A DNA stretch of 64,000 nucleotides from contig CM034532.1 of assembly GCA_020002185.1 (NCBI GenBank), forward strand, positions 50,097,349 to 50,161,348. Direction: 5' to 3'. Of the stretch, positions 44,888 to 56,169 are shown piece after piece; positions within the stretch are counted from its first letter, which is position 1; every line of letters begins with the position of its first letter. The DNA is from Paraescarpia echinospica. Its lineage: Eukaryota > Annelida > Polychaeta > Sabellida > Siboglinidae. Below the pieces are notes generated by a model. The model was not told where the DNA came from, did no database searches, and worked only from the letters and a program-made list of their open reading frames with translations. The translations under genes were made by a program, and so were the position numbers.

Positions 44888-47575
44888 TAGAATAGGAAGA
44901 AAGGGAGGTGGAGTTATTTTATATATTAAAGAATCTGTTCAGGCTTATGAAATAAAATTAGAAAGAGAAGCAGATTGCGAAGAAGCTGTTTGGTGTAACA
45001 TAGTTACAGGAAACTCAACGTTAACAGTTGGGTTAGTTTATCCAAGTCCAAACATAAGCATAGAAGAGAATGAAAAAATACAAAACGCTATAAGGGAAGT
45101 AAGCAAACGGGACTGTATTATTATGGGGGATTTTAACCACGGGCATATACAATGGAAATCTCTACAGAGTATGGGGAGTGAGGACCACAAGTTTTAGCTC
45201 TTATAATAAGATAGTTTCCTTTCTCAACATGTGCTAGAACCAACCAGGGAGAGGAATGTGTTAGGACTTAGTTTTGTCCTCACAGAAAGAATTAGTTGAC
45301 AATGTCAAGATATGTGAGCCATCAGAGAAAAGTGATCAACTGTGATACATTCTTACCATCAAAGTAAAAATCAAAAAAGGAATAGTAAAAGCAGTATAGG
45401 AGAAATGTCCACAAAGGAAGGTATAAGGAAATGAGGAAATATTTACCAAAGATAGACAGGAATAACACACTGAAGAATTAGACTGCAACAGAATACTTGA
45501 ATATATTAAAGAATGAAATAGAGTGCATAGTCGATAAATTTGAACCCTTCAAAAAACAAGGAAAACGGTCCAAAAAGAAACACTTATCGAAAGAAGCCAT
45601 TAGAAAAATTAAGTACAAACAAATGACGTGGAAGTCGTATAGACGTACTGGAAATAATGATGAAGACTACAGCAGTTATAAAGAAGCACTTAACCAAGCT
45701 ACAGCTGACATTAGAAATTCAAAGAGAAGCTATGAACAACAATTAGCTAGTAATATAAAACATGACAGCAAGAGTTTTTATGCGTATGTTCGAAGCAAAC
45801 AGAAAGTTCAAGATAAGGTCGGTCCTCTAGAAGATAGTGCTGGATACACATAGATAAGAGGGATTCTTAATGGCAGAAGACCTGAATGAGTACTTTAGTT
45901 CAGTGTTTACCAGAGAAGATATTAGTTCACTGCCAGTACCAGAGGCTAAGTTCAAAGGGGCAGATTCAGACTATTTAGAACAATTAATTGTAACCCCGGA
46001 AATGGTAGCCAAGAAAATAAGGGCTATGAAGAATAATAAATCACCTGAGTGGACGGGATTCCGCCCAAACTACTATTGGAAATCAGAACAAATTAGCGTA
46101 ATGGCTTGCAACAGTTTCACCTGTCATTAGAAGAGGGAGGGTTCCTTTAGAAATGGAAAGAGGCAAACATTATAATCAAGTATTTTAAAAAAGGTCTGAA
46201 ACAAGTCAGAGAACTATAGACAAGTGAGTTTAACATCAGTGATTTGTAAATTATTAGAAAGACTAATTAAAGATCACATGGTGGATTTTCTTGTTAAGCA
46301 TAACTTGATAAACCCATCTCAACATGGGTTTTTAAAAGCGAGGTCATGCTTAACAAATATGTTATGTTTTTTGGAAGACATCACTAGGTGGGTAGATGAG
46401 GGATCACCAGTAGATATAATCTATTTAGATTTTCAAAAAGCTTTCGACAAAGTACCACATCAAAGATTACTCCTTAAGCTAAAGGCCCATGGCATAGGAA
46501 ATGGTATAATAAACTGGATAGAAAAATGGCTGAATGACAGAAGACAACGTGTAGTAGCTGATGGGGAGGCTTCAAACTGGAAATCGGTATTGAGTGGGGT
46601 ACCACAGGGATCAGTACTAGGACCTATATTATTCTTAATATATATCAACGATTTGGACGATGATATAACAAGCAAGGTGTTAAAATTTGCGGATGATACA
46701 AAGTGTTTAGAAGGATTAAAAGTGATGGAGACAGACAGCATTTACAAGATGATCTTGATAGGTTGATCAAATGGTCTGAAAAGTGGCAAATGCTGTTCAA
46801 TTTTGGGAAATGTAAATGTCTCCACACAGGTCATGGGAATGAAGAGGTAAAATATAAAATGGGGGTACTGTTCTAAGTACTACTGTAAAAGAAAAGGACT
46901 TGGGGTTAACCATTAGTGCTGATATGAAGGTTTCAGAGCAGTGCGGAATTGCAGCGTCAAAGGGAAATAAAATCCTTGGATTAATTAGGCGAAATATAGC
47001 GTATAAGAAAAAAGAATTAATAGTACCGCTGTACAAAACAATAGTGAGGCCTCATTTAGAATATTGCATACAAGCATGGAGGCCATATCGCAAGAAGGAC
47101 ATAGATATGCTAGAAAGAGTACAGAGGAGAGCGACTAAAATGATACCAAATCTGAGGGATCTTAGTTACGAAATACGCCTAAAAGAATGTGGTTTAACAA
47201 CATTAGAGACCAGGAGATTGAGAGGAGATCACATAGAAGTGTTTAAAATATTGAATGGTTATGAAAATATTGATAGAAACATTTTTTTCTCAGTTAAGAA
47301 AAATAGAAGGACCAGAGGACATGAAGCTACATTAGTAAAGGAGCAGTGTAGATTAGATATAAGAAAGTTCTCATTCTCACAAAGGACTGTAAATGAATGG
47401 AACAGATTATCTCCTGATTGTGTTGGTGCTAGTAGCGTGAATATGTTTAAAAATAAAATCGACACACACCTTAAAAAGGCGGGATACATATAGATAAAAA
47501 GTATTGGACTCTCGATAAGCCAAAAGGCTTCCTTGTCCACCTGCCATCCAGAGTAATTTTCTGGATGGCAATCTT
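44888..47575 (+). mobile_element. CR1/L2-like LINE, endonuclease and reverse transcriptase, broken
   Basis: Plus-strand order: RIGRKGGGVILYIKESV and IIMGDFNHGHIQWKSL (44890-45180), the APE-type endonuclease with its GDFN...W motif; a linker (45497-45853) with KKKHLSKEAIRKIKYK; NYRQVSLTSVICKLLERLI, IIYLDFQKAFDKVPHQRLL, SGVPQGSVLGPILFLIYIND and FADDTK (about 46205-46700), the reverse transcriptase; then LGLTISADMKVSEQCGIAAS, RPHLEYCIQAWRPYRKKDI and FSFSQRTVNEWNRLSPDCV to a stop at 47493. The N-terminus is lost in the gap. At least four frame breaks separate the blocks. The 3' end runs straight into a (TAC)n tract. Confidence 0.9.
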
Positions 47576-47587
47576 GTTAAAATCTTG

Positions 47588-47588
47588 T

Positions 47589-47642
<54 letters not shown>

Positions 47643-47729
47643 CACTACCACTACTACTACTACTACTACCACTACCACTACCACCACTACTACTACTACT
47701 ACCACTACCACTACCACTACTACTACCAT

Positions 47730-47765
<36 letters not shown>

Positions 47766-47809
47766 CACTACTACTACTACTACTACTACCACTACTACTA
47801 TTACTACTA

Positions 47810-47840
<31 letters not shown>

Positions 47841-47888
47841 CACTACCACTACTACCACTACCACTACTACTACTACTACTACTACTAT

Positions 47889-47932
<44 letters not shown>

Positions 47933-47945
47933 TTACTATTACTGT
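47588..47945. repeat. (TAC)n trinucleotide tract, about 360 bp
   Basis: Imperfect TAC/CAC array directly after the LINE 3' end (CTTGTTAAAATCTTGTTAC). Apparent poly-Leu, poly-Tyr, poly-Val and poly-Ser frames on both strands come from the repeat. Confidence 0.95.
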
Positions 47946-48963
47946 TATTATTATGGTGAGGCGAGATTAAATTGCACACACAAGAAGAGAGACACGATGG
48001 GTAGGCATACTACCGAGAGAAAACTTGGCTCATTCCGAGTCATTCGCAAAAGCTGTTGGAGATTAAAAAGACTGGAAGTCCATTTTGATTTGCACCATGT
48101 TGGACATGTGTCAATTTGACTCGTCAGATAACTAGTGCAACAAGTTCTGTTGGTTTTAGGGAGTTCCGCAGAAGTTATTATAGTCGGAAATGGGACTTCT
48201 TTGTTCCGCGGGCATCTGGCAAAACCCATAGACCACTAGAATTACACGATCTATTAAAACACAAAGATTGCTTCAATCGATTTGATTCTTCAACGGCCAC
48301 AACATTGTGCATCTATATATTAATACGCTAACTATCCAAGTGCACCTCCCACGAGGCGCCGAGGAGCAATCGCCTCTTTCTACGTTCATTCGCTTCCCTA
48401 CTTACGTATTTTGATATGCTCAGAAAATCAGAGGGCTTTTCTCCCGCCAGAGATAACTGTGTGGCGATCTAAAGATAGCGCCGCCAAAATTGTGATAATT
48501 GCTGCCTCTGGTTTGTTGCAGCCCTGGTGGGTGTGAGACTGTGAGCCACTGTTTTGTAATGCGCAACACAGTCTGCCTTCCTTCAGGTGAGGCAGTGGTT
48601 GGTTATACGAGATTCGCCCGGTGCTCTGCTGGGGTCGAGACGGGTGGGTGAGGTAATGGCGGTCTTTTTATCCTATTCATCCGGTGCTCTGGGGCCCGAG
48701 ACGGATGGAGGTAAACCGCAACATGTCTATTTGAATTGACCCTGTGTGCCTAATAGGACCCTAACCTAAACAAACCACAAACGGACGAACGCCAATAATT
48801 GCGGCAGCCATTTGCTCCCGTGGATAATCTCGTACTAAGGTCATTTTTATACCAATGGCCGACCAACATAAGTCTGTAATATACACACTCTGTAGTCTAT
48901 GTGACGCAACATTATTCGTTGGAAGTTTCCATGCGTAAGCCCTTTGCCCAATTGTAGTTATGG

Positions 48964-49003
<40 letters not shown>

Positions 49004-49829
49004 CCATAACTATATATTATGCGACCAGGAAGAGCCAATAAGAGCATATATAAACAAACTATCAGTAACTACAGTCAAGAATATTATGCCAGCAGTTTAG
49101 TAGAATAACCATGTTGAAGACAATTTAAATTGTGACAGAGAGTCTGACGTCACCAATGCCTACTCTTTCCAATTCGCTAGTCGCCAAACTGAAATATTAT
49201 TATCCTTATCTAGTTTGCATCGCCGAATTTGTTTTGGTGCTGTAAACGCTACGTTCGCATGGCGCACTGTATGACACTATAATATATGCTACAAGTGGAC
49301 CTCGGCAGCTGCAGGTAATGTTACAATGCTGCAAAGTTAACACTTAAATATATAGATAATAGTCTAAAACTCTCAAAGTTTACATTCTAACCTTCCCACC
49401 TTGTCGTACACGCATGTCTGTTATTTCTTACAGTCGCTAACTGTGGAACACATGAAAATAAATCACACGTAGGGTCTAGCTTCCACAATGCAACGTAGAG
49501 GGCCTAGCTTTTTACACTGTATTGTTTTCAGAACAAAGCTACCGAAGGGCGTTGAAAGAAAAAACCACTGTCTGTGATTTTGTAAGTAATGTTTTTGTCG
49601 TCGGTATTGTTAGAATACAAGATCAGACTTTTGAAAGTGACGCACGATTCCGGACTGCGTGTATCGGAGTAAGCCTAATTAGCGAGGAAAGGAATCTGCA
49701 AACGGGCCGTACAACTTCAAAACAATTGGATAGGGAGGTGGCGTAATTTGTTGAGTGCCTTAATCAATGACAATAATGTAGTCCCCTCCCAATATCGACT
49801 ACCGACAAGATAATGCAGAAATATAAACA
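47946..49829. other. Non-coding stretch
   Basis: No supported gene. Two diverged direct repeats of about 50 bp (CGGTGCTCTGCTGGGGTCGA at 48620 and CCGGTGCTCTGGGGCCCGAG at 48680) lie in a GC-rich patch. A frame at 49522-49746 follows a plausible acceptor (TTGTTTTCAG) but matches nothing known to me. Confidence 0.35.
48955..49010. repeat. AT-rich perfect hairpin
   Basis: TAGTTATGGATATATA at the left and its complement TATATATCCATAACTA at the right bracket a (TA)n core, giving a self-complementary stretch of about 55 bases that could extrude as a cruciform. Confidence 0.8.
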
Positions 49830-50045
49830 TGCTGCCGCGCCGCCGTAACTTCAGTTTCTCCTTTCTCGGCTCGACTTGTGACATCGGAAGACGGGGGGAT
49901 TGGGGTGCTGTTAAAAAATTCGTCGTTGCACCACGGGGCACATTCAAAGGGTTCTAGGGGGACACGGTCACGGGGGCCCATACAATAAGGTATGGGGGCA
50001 CGCCAAATTCTAAAGGTCTAGGGGCACGCACACGCCTGTGTAGAC
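49830..50045 (+). repeat. Relative of the MITE family, direct copy
   Basis: Shares GGCTCGACTTGTGACATCGG, AAGACGGGGGGATTGGGGTG and TCTAGGGGCACGC with the inverted copy at 23775-24070 and, more distantly, with 19310-19400. Confidence 0.5.
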
Positions 50046-50174
50046 CACCATTCTTGCATTAAGATCCACGACAGGGTGTTCGTGATCAAAATAATCGACT
50101 TTCGTAGATTTCAAGACATTTGACCGCATCCAGAAAACAGATCCTTTACCCGGAAGTCGGGGCTACCACATTAT

Positions 50175-50175
<1 letters not shown>

Positions 50176-50205
<30 letters not shown>

Positions 50206-50354
50206 AAGAAGAAGAAGAAGAAGAAGAAGAAGAAGAAGAAGAAGAAGAAGAAGAAGAAGAAGAAGAAGAAGAAGAAGAAGAAGGAGAAGGAGAAGGAGAA
50301 GGAGAAGGAGAAGGAGGAGGAGGAGGAGGAGGAGGAGGAGGAGGAGGAGGAGAA
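50176..50354. repeat. (GAA)n to (GAG)n purine tract
   Basis: About 35 GAA units, then about five GAGAAG/GGAGAA units, then about 13 GAG units, all purine on the plus strand over roughly 175 bases. Poly-Arg and poly-Leu frames here are artefacts. Confidence 0.97.
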
Positions 50355-50680
50355 GCAATTCTTCCAACAGCTGTCAGTGCCAGCATGCTGCTTTGCGAAG
50401 TGACATAGTGGTTATTCCGAATTCGAATCGTCTTATCGTCTCGTTGCTCCAGTCCAGTGTTTCTCAAACGTTTTTGCTCTACGACCCCTTTTTCTCAGAC
50501 AATTATCACAACGCTCCTCCCCCACCAACCATAATAAATCTAAAATAACTAATGTTCACTGTGATTTTTAAAGCTGGAAAGGAATTCATATATGTTGCGC
50601 CATTGTTGACGAACGGAAACATAAACATATGTAGCGTTACTATTTCACTGATATCACAATTTCACTGCATCGGTTTGTTA

Positions 50681-50975
50681 AAAGGAGGCAGTCTGTTCCT
50701 AGTTCTTAATTTATTCATTAATATAATTTCTTTAGGCTATACTGTGTTAAAGTATACTGTCCGTCAAATCGTGGTACGACCCCGGAGCATGTTCAAATAG
50801 TAAACAAAACATCCAGTTTCAAAACAGGCTTTATTGGCAATTCAGCCGAGTTGGGCTGAGTTAATTGCAATACCCTTTGATGTTCAACGATGTCCCATTT
50901 TCCCACGTTCAACATAGCAGACTTCATATTTCAAACTAATACGCCCGCTAATTATCGGCAGATGAACTGACTAGG
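50681..50975 (+). repeat. Dispersed repeat, copy 2
   Basis: Starts AAAAGGAGGCAGTCTGTTCC like copy 1 at 1897 and carries TTTCAAAACAGGCTTTATTG and CCCATTTTCCCACGTTCAAC in the same order. A short related piece (TTTTATTAGCAACTCAGCCG) is at 55325. Confidence 0.8.
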
Positions 50976-51120
50976 TCCTTTTGACATGGTCATCTCCTTA
51001 AACGAATTCAGAAACAAATTAAATCAGTCAAAAGTTGGAAGCCCCCAAACCGTCACAATCAGTCAGAATGGTTACATCTCAAACTCTTGCGCTTATCACA
51101 ATATGAATGCATTTTGAACT

Positions 51121-51462
51121 TTGCATCGTGTTTCAACAATCGTCGTGGCAAGCTTATCTGCTGTCAAAAGCATATCAAAAGTGACGAGCCTCACTGGTGC
51201 CCAAATGTCTGTGACTTTGTCTTACTGCCTTGGATGTGCGGCGACTGTTTTTGATGATGTTCTTTGTTATAACAAAGCCTCCTGGCGCGATGCCGTGATT
51301 CACCGGCAGTACCAGCAGCAACGACAGGCGACAAACCAGAAGCACTTAGTGAACACACTCGATACCGGATGCTATTGCGTCGGCGAGGCCGTGCCGACTT
51401 CAGACTGTCTGGATCACAACCCCGTGATAACGGACGATTTGCTCGGATTTCTGAAATCATGA
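51121..51462 (+). CDS. Unassigned open frame, 113 codons
   Basis: An open plus frame that contains a CLGCAATVFDDVLCYNKASW stretch and a Gln-rich centre. I do not recognise the protein, no clear splice sites bracket it, and an antisense frame of 89 codons overlaps. It lies between two copies of a dispersed repeat. It may be a chance frame or a decayed transposon piece. Confidence 0.15.
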   Translation: MHRVSTIVVASLSAVKSISKVTSLTGAQMSVTLSYCLGCAATVFDDVLCYNKASWRDAVIHRQYQQQRQATNQKHLVNTLDTGCYCVGEAVPTSDCLDHNPVITDDLLGFLKS

Positions 51463-52077
51463 AAGATGGATTACTTTGATAGTTATATTATAAGTGGAAC
51501 CAACATGTGCCGGCAGGTCGTCTGCTGTGAGTGAAACTTAATTAAAAAGTGTGTTTTCCGTGAACTTGCGATTCGTTTGCATTACATGTTAATTGGCATC
51601 AACGTCACACAATATTTGTGAGAAGGAAAGAGTCAAACTTAAAGCGTTTATTCCAACAAATCAAACTTCCCGAGTTCTTTCCTAGGTGTGTCCAGCGCTC
51701 GCACGTTCTATTAACTGACTAGTCTATATTATTGTGGTTACAATGTAATGGTCTTATGAGGTCTCATTCAACTAGTAAGCCTTTTTAAAGTATGTGTACA
51801 AATTAAATATAGCAAACAAATTGGTGAACAGTTTTAAAGCTGAAATATTGACGTAAACTACTTGTAAAGTCATGTTATTCCTTCAATAACATTGTTAACT
51901 TGTTTGCTAGGGGATACGATCAAACAAGTATTAACCAATTATTAGTAATCAGATGATCTAGAACACAAGCGGCCAACGCCATACAAACAGTCTTACCCTT
52001 GTTTCTGTTCATGTACCTACACTGTATATTGCATAGAGCAGACAAATATATCTCTCCTTGTAGTTAAAATAGTTCAC

Positions 52078-52462
52078 GAGTTTTAAAGGGAGGTAGTATG
52101 TGCCTCTAACCGGAATTAACCAACGTAGTAATTTGTAAGAGGAAGTATGCTGTGTTGAACGTGGAGAAATGGGAAGTCGTTGAGCACCGAGGATGCTGAG
52201 CACCAAAGGATACTGCGGTTAATTCAGCCCGCATTTGTATTATTGTCAATTAAGCTTGTTTTGAAACTGGATGATTTGTTTACTATTTGAACATGCACCC
52301 GTGGTCGTACCTTCCAAATTGTAAGTGTTGTTACGGACTTACTAAACACAATTTGGCAGGCAGTATACCTTCAACACAGCTATTATAGTCTTAGGAACAG
52401 TATCATAATTTATTACTTAATAAAAACTATTAACATAGTGCCTCCTTTTAACGGTAGGGGAA
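52078..52462 (-). repeat. Dispersed repeat, copy 3, inverted
   Basis: In reverse complement it shows AAAAGGAGGCACTATG, an AAATTGTGTTTAGTAAG block, GTTTCAAAACAAGCTTAATTG and the CCCATTTCTCCACGTTCAAC block of copies 1 and 2. Confidence 0.8.
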
Positions 52463-52730
52463 GTTATGGTAATCGTTTGGTGAGAATATCACTTTATTCA
52501 TACAGTAGAATACAATAAAGTGTGAAACGATAATCCAAGTACCTGTGTGAATACAGTCAATAGCAGTATATTGATATACAGTGTATATCGGTATACTGTA
52601 GCAGGCTAGGGTAAATAATGACTAATTGTTAAAGTAAATCATAATAAAAATGAACACATTTATGTACAGGATTACTTGCTAAGGAGGGGAATTTTATTTT
52701 GTAATTATTGACATATTAGGGTGATGGTCA

Positions 52731-53110
52731 TCATATTTCAATTATTCTTGGATCAAACCATTGCGGTTCGTCTTCGCATTTAAAAAGGGTGAATGACGTT
52801 AGCAGGGCTAGTTTAGACAAGGGTAGAGTTAGTTGTTTTATTTGTTTTGTTGGTGGTTTTATTCCAAGAGATTTTAAGGAGGTTGTCAGTCTACATTTGT
52901 TGGGTTCAGAAACATAGCCTCTGCAACCTATTTCAGTGCATGTTAATTCTGATTTTATTCCGTTATTGTTTATGTCATGGATTAGTGTGGCATACTTGTT
53001 AGTTTTGAATAGATGATCTTTCTCGATGTTAGTTTTAAATGGTACAGTCAGTTCAATGATGTGAATATATTGTTTAATAATGTATATGGAAATCAAGTAC
53101 AATGGATATT
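52731..53110 (-). pseudogene. Retroelement-like C-terminal fragment
   Basis: The minus strand reads IIELTVPFKTNIEKDHLFKT, then NKYATLIHDI and CTEIGCRGYVSE. The layout ELTVPxxxNIxxxHxxKxxKYxxLxxDI...xxEVGxRGYV is one I associate with the segment after the reverse transcriptase domain in some invertebrate retroelement proteins. The frame starts at an internal Met and has no upstream RT motifs. It may be a 5'-truncated insertion. Identification is from memory. Confidence 0.45.
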
Positions 53111-53157
53111 ATTAAACGGAGTGTGTCTAAGCTGGCGATTCCAATATGTAGGTCTTT

Positions 53158-53197
53158 ACGTCGTTACTTCTGGTAGATTAACCAGAAGTAACGACGT
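53158..53197. repeat. Perfect 17-bp hairpin with 6-nt loop
   Basis: ACGTCGTTACTTCTGGT, spacer AGATTA, then ACCAGAAGTAACGACGT. It is too short for a microRNA precursor and lies in otherwise non-repetitive sequence. Confidence 0.9.
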
Positions 53198-54830
53198 TGT
53201 TAGAGAGCTGGTTACTTGACAACCAAAGCAACGGAAGGGTAGGTCAGAGCAACGATACCAAACTTTTCCAAAACTATTCATGTGTGAATTTTATATAACA
53301 GTCTCCGAATTTGAAACAGTTATGCAAGATAGATAGCAAAGGAGAACTATTTTCATGATACCTGACGACTAATATTCAAAAGAAGAAGAAAAGGAGAAGT
53401 AAGAGAACTGTGAACCATACTTTCATAGCCATCCACACACTAAGACATACACAGGAGTCAAACCAATGGTGTATGTTTAAAGATGTTCCTAACGTCGTAT
53501 ACACATTATATACATAATACATTGCATGCCAGCTGGGCGCGAATCTAAAACGTCACAAATTGTGTATTTTGCTAATAATTTTCTTCCACGTAGGTATCCA
53601 TAAATTGTGTATAAATATTCACTGGTATGGCAACGTTAATTTTTGACACAGACTGCGTCCAATTGGAACCACAATGGCGACGGGCCAATATTTTTTGTAA
53701 GAAGCCAAATTGGGCCTGGTTACTGGCACCCAAAAGAACGTACTCGAGACGAAGTTGAAGTCGAGCAGGTCATCGATCCACAACCCAACAAGGAAGAGAA
53801 AGACAACATGCAAAATATGAGTCAAAGCGACACAACAATGCATCCTTAATTACGTGTGGAGATATATTTGGACAGTAGGAAGGGTACAAAATGGGTGCAA
53901 TGTGGCGAGTACTAGTTGCCAGTTGGCACATCGGGAATATGAGCGTGACGTGTTTACGTGCGAGATTTGTACCGACGAAGGAGTTACAAGCAAATACGTG
54001 GTGCCTCATTGCGAGGTGGACCATCTTTGGCCACAATTTATTCCATTGAAGGAATTAGCGACAACGTCCATCCTCCGGATAAACTGCCCATCTTCGGGAT
54101 GGTGTTATATAACGCCTACATACACCGCCGCAGAAGTCGGTTTCCCGAAGTATTTACATTTGTTATGACGTAAATTTGAACAGTTACATAAAAGCATTCG
54201 CTACGAACCCTAAAACCACTAATGACCCTTAACCAACGGGGAATTTCAAAAACATAAAGACGTTACTTTTCTTCCGAGGGATCGTAGCTTAATCCCTGAG
54301 AGTTTGGCGAGACGAAACATAAGCTGTCTGGAACGAAGACGTTAACACACACGCACACGCACACGCACACGCACATACACGCATGCACCAACGCATGCAT
54401 GCACGATAGCTCGATTATAGTTATATGCTCTTTCTTGTAGGTTACTCCTCACTTTAAGGGGTCCACTTTCCCTACAAAGTTGGGTATTTTGATCGTATAG
54501 TCATGTTCTACGTAATATACCAGTTCTAACATATTATCCGTATTTATTGATTCACAACTGTTTTAATATAATTTGACTGTTATATATATATATTCTTTAA
54601 ATAGCGAGCTTGGCGTTAAGCATTGTGCAATGCAAACATTATATTTCACTAGAAACATTCAACAAATATCGGTCAAATTAGAGGAAAACTGAGAAACGAG
54701 CGAACGAAGGAAAATAATCTTAAAGGGACATTCGAGCAAGAGAGCTCGAGGATTTCATATCAGCCAACACTATCCGCTTCATTGAAAGCCTTGCCTTCTT
54801 CAAAATGTGTGTTTATAGAACTTGGTACAC
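53198..54830. other. Non-coding stretch
   Basis: Open frames at 53643-53849 and 53854-54168 lie close together in one region but show no recognised domain. (ACACGC)n occurs at about 54345-54375. No gene is claimed. Confidence 0.35.
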
Positions 54831-54889
54831 AACGAGAGAGATAGAGACGGGAGGGGGAGGGGGCGGAGCTAAGAAGGGAAGTAATGGAG

Positions 54890-55153
<264 letters not shown>

Positions 55154-55619
55154 GCGTGTGTGTCCGATACAGTCTACAGTTACATACGCAAATCAACGGT
55201 TGTGTTGTGGGAGGATATTCATTGGAATTATATCCCTTTTAGAGACATGATTTCCAGGGACTCCTACCCCTTTTGTATCTATTAAATAGTAAAGAAACTC
55301 CTCTAAAGAAAAGATAAAACACGTTTTATTAGCAACTCAGCCGAGTTGGATTCACATCATACGTGCGACCACACATGTTTGCACGGTAATAAATGTACGT
55401 ATAATTAGTATATTGTGTATTGTGCACATTACTATATTGAATTTATAGGTTGATCACATATCGCCTGAATTTTGATAGAATAATACCAATTTGAAACTAG
55501 ATACTTATCAATTTTAAAGTTTATTTAAAATTTACAATAATATTAACAAAATAATTTGCAAAACTAATTATTAGTTGTGGGATAAAAAATTAATATGCTG
55601 ACATAATTATGATGATGAG

Positions 55620-55676
55620 AGCAATTTCAATTGATCGGGCGCTATATAAGTACTTTTATTATTATTATTATTATTA
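55620..55676 (+). mobile_element. LINE/SINE 3' tail
   Basis: GGGCGCTATATAAGTACTTT followed by (ATT)n is the common 3' end of L2-like LINEs and their SINE partners in many aquatic animals. The rest of the element was not identified upstream. Confidence 0.55.
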
Positions 55677-56066
55677 TGCGCAGCAATTAAACTTTTTTTT
55701 TTCTTGCATTTTCTTCTGATGAAAAGAATTCCACTTTCCAATCACGTTTGCCCGTTCTACGTGGCGTATTTGATTGACAGCGTTAGTATAGTGCTGCCTC
55801 TGGTGGACAAGCGCGAAAGCTGGAGACCTAATTATGCAAATAAGTTGTACTCCAAATATGGAAAGCAAATGACCCAGAGCCTCGCACTGAGATCAGTATC
55901 CGAACCAAAATGTTGTTCGATGCGAACAAGGAAATCGGGTAGAAATGTGTCAAAAATGGTGGATTACTTCAGTGCACATGGATAGCAGGCGCGTTGTCGC
56001 GTACCGAACAGAATCGTAGGCGTTTGCCAGATCGTCACCTATACAGGACTTAGAATTACGAAGAAT

Positions 56067-56169
56067 ATGGCGAGTATTTGTGGTCGAGAAACGTGGTCAT
56101 CCGCGGAGTCGTTTTGCTGTCGGAGTCTACTCATCCTCGTCGCCCTGGAAGCGACCGTGGGGGTACTCG
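56067..56169 (+). CDS. Possible first coding exon with signal peptide
   Basis: The ATG at 56067 opens a 34-codon frame: a polar N-terminus (MASICGRETWSSAES), then a hydrophobic stretch (SLLILVALEATVGVLG) like a signal peptide or signal anchor. A strong donor (CTCG|GTAAGTTT) follows at 56170, leaving phase 1. GC content is raised relative to the surroundings, as for a first exon. The rest of the gene would be downstream, probably beyond the window. The frame reads on past the donor for 57 codons, but with a Cys/Arg-rich composition that looks intronic. Function unknown. Confidence 0.45.

Noticed and set aside
43827..45197. 456-codon plus frame
   Set aside because: It runs through 1000 N. Only the part after 44888 is real, and that belongs to a LINE endonuclease.
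47565..48119. Poly-Tyr, poly-Leu, poly-Ser and poly-Val frames
   Set aside because: Artefacts of the (TAC)n array.
50120..50548. Poly-Arg and poly-Leu frames
   Set aside because: Artefacts of the GAA/GAG tract.
53158..53197. Hairpin considered as a microRNA precursor
   Set aside because: A 17-bp stem with a 6-nt loop is too short for Drosha or Dicer substrates, and flanks do not extend the pairing.
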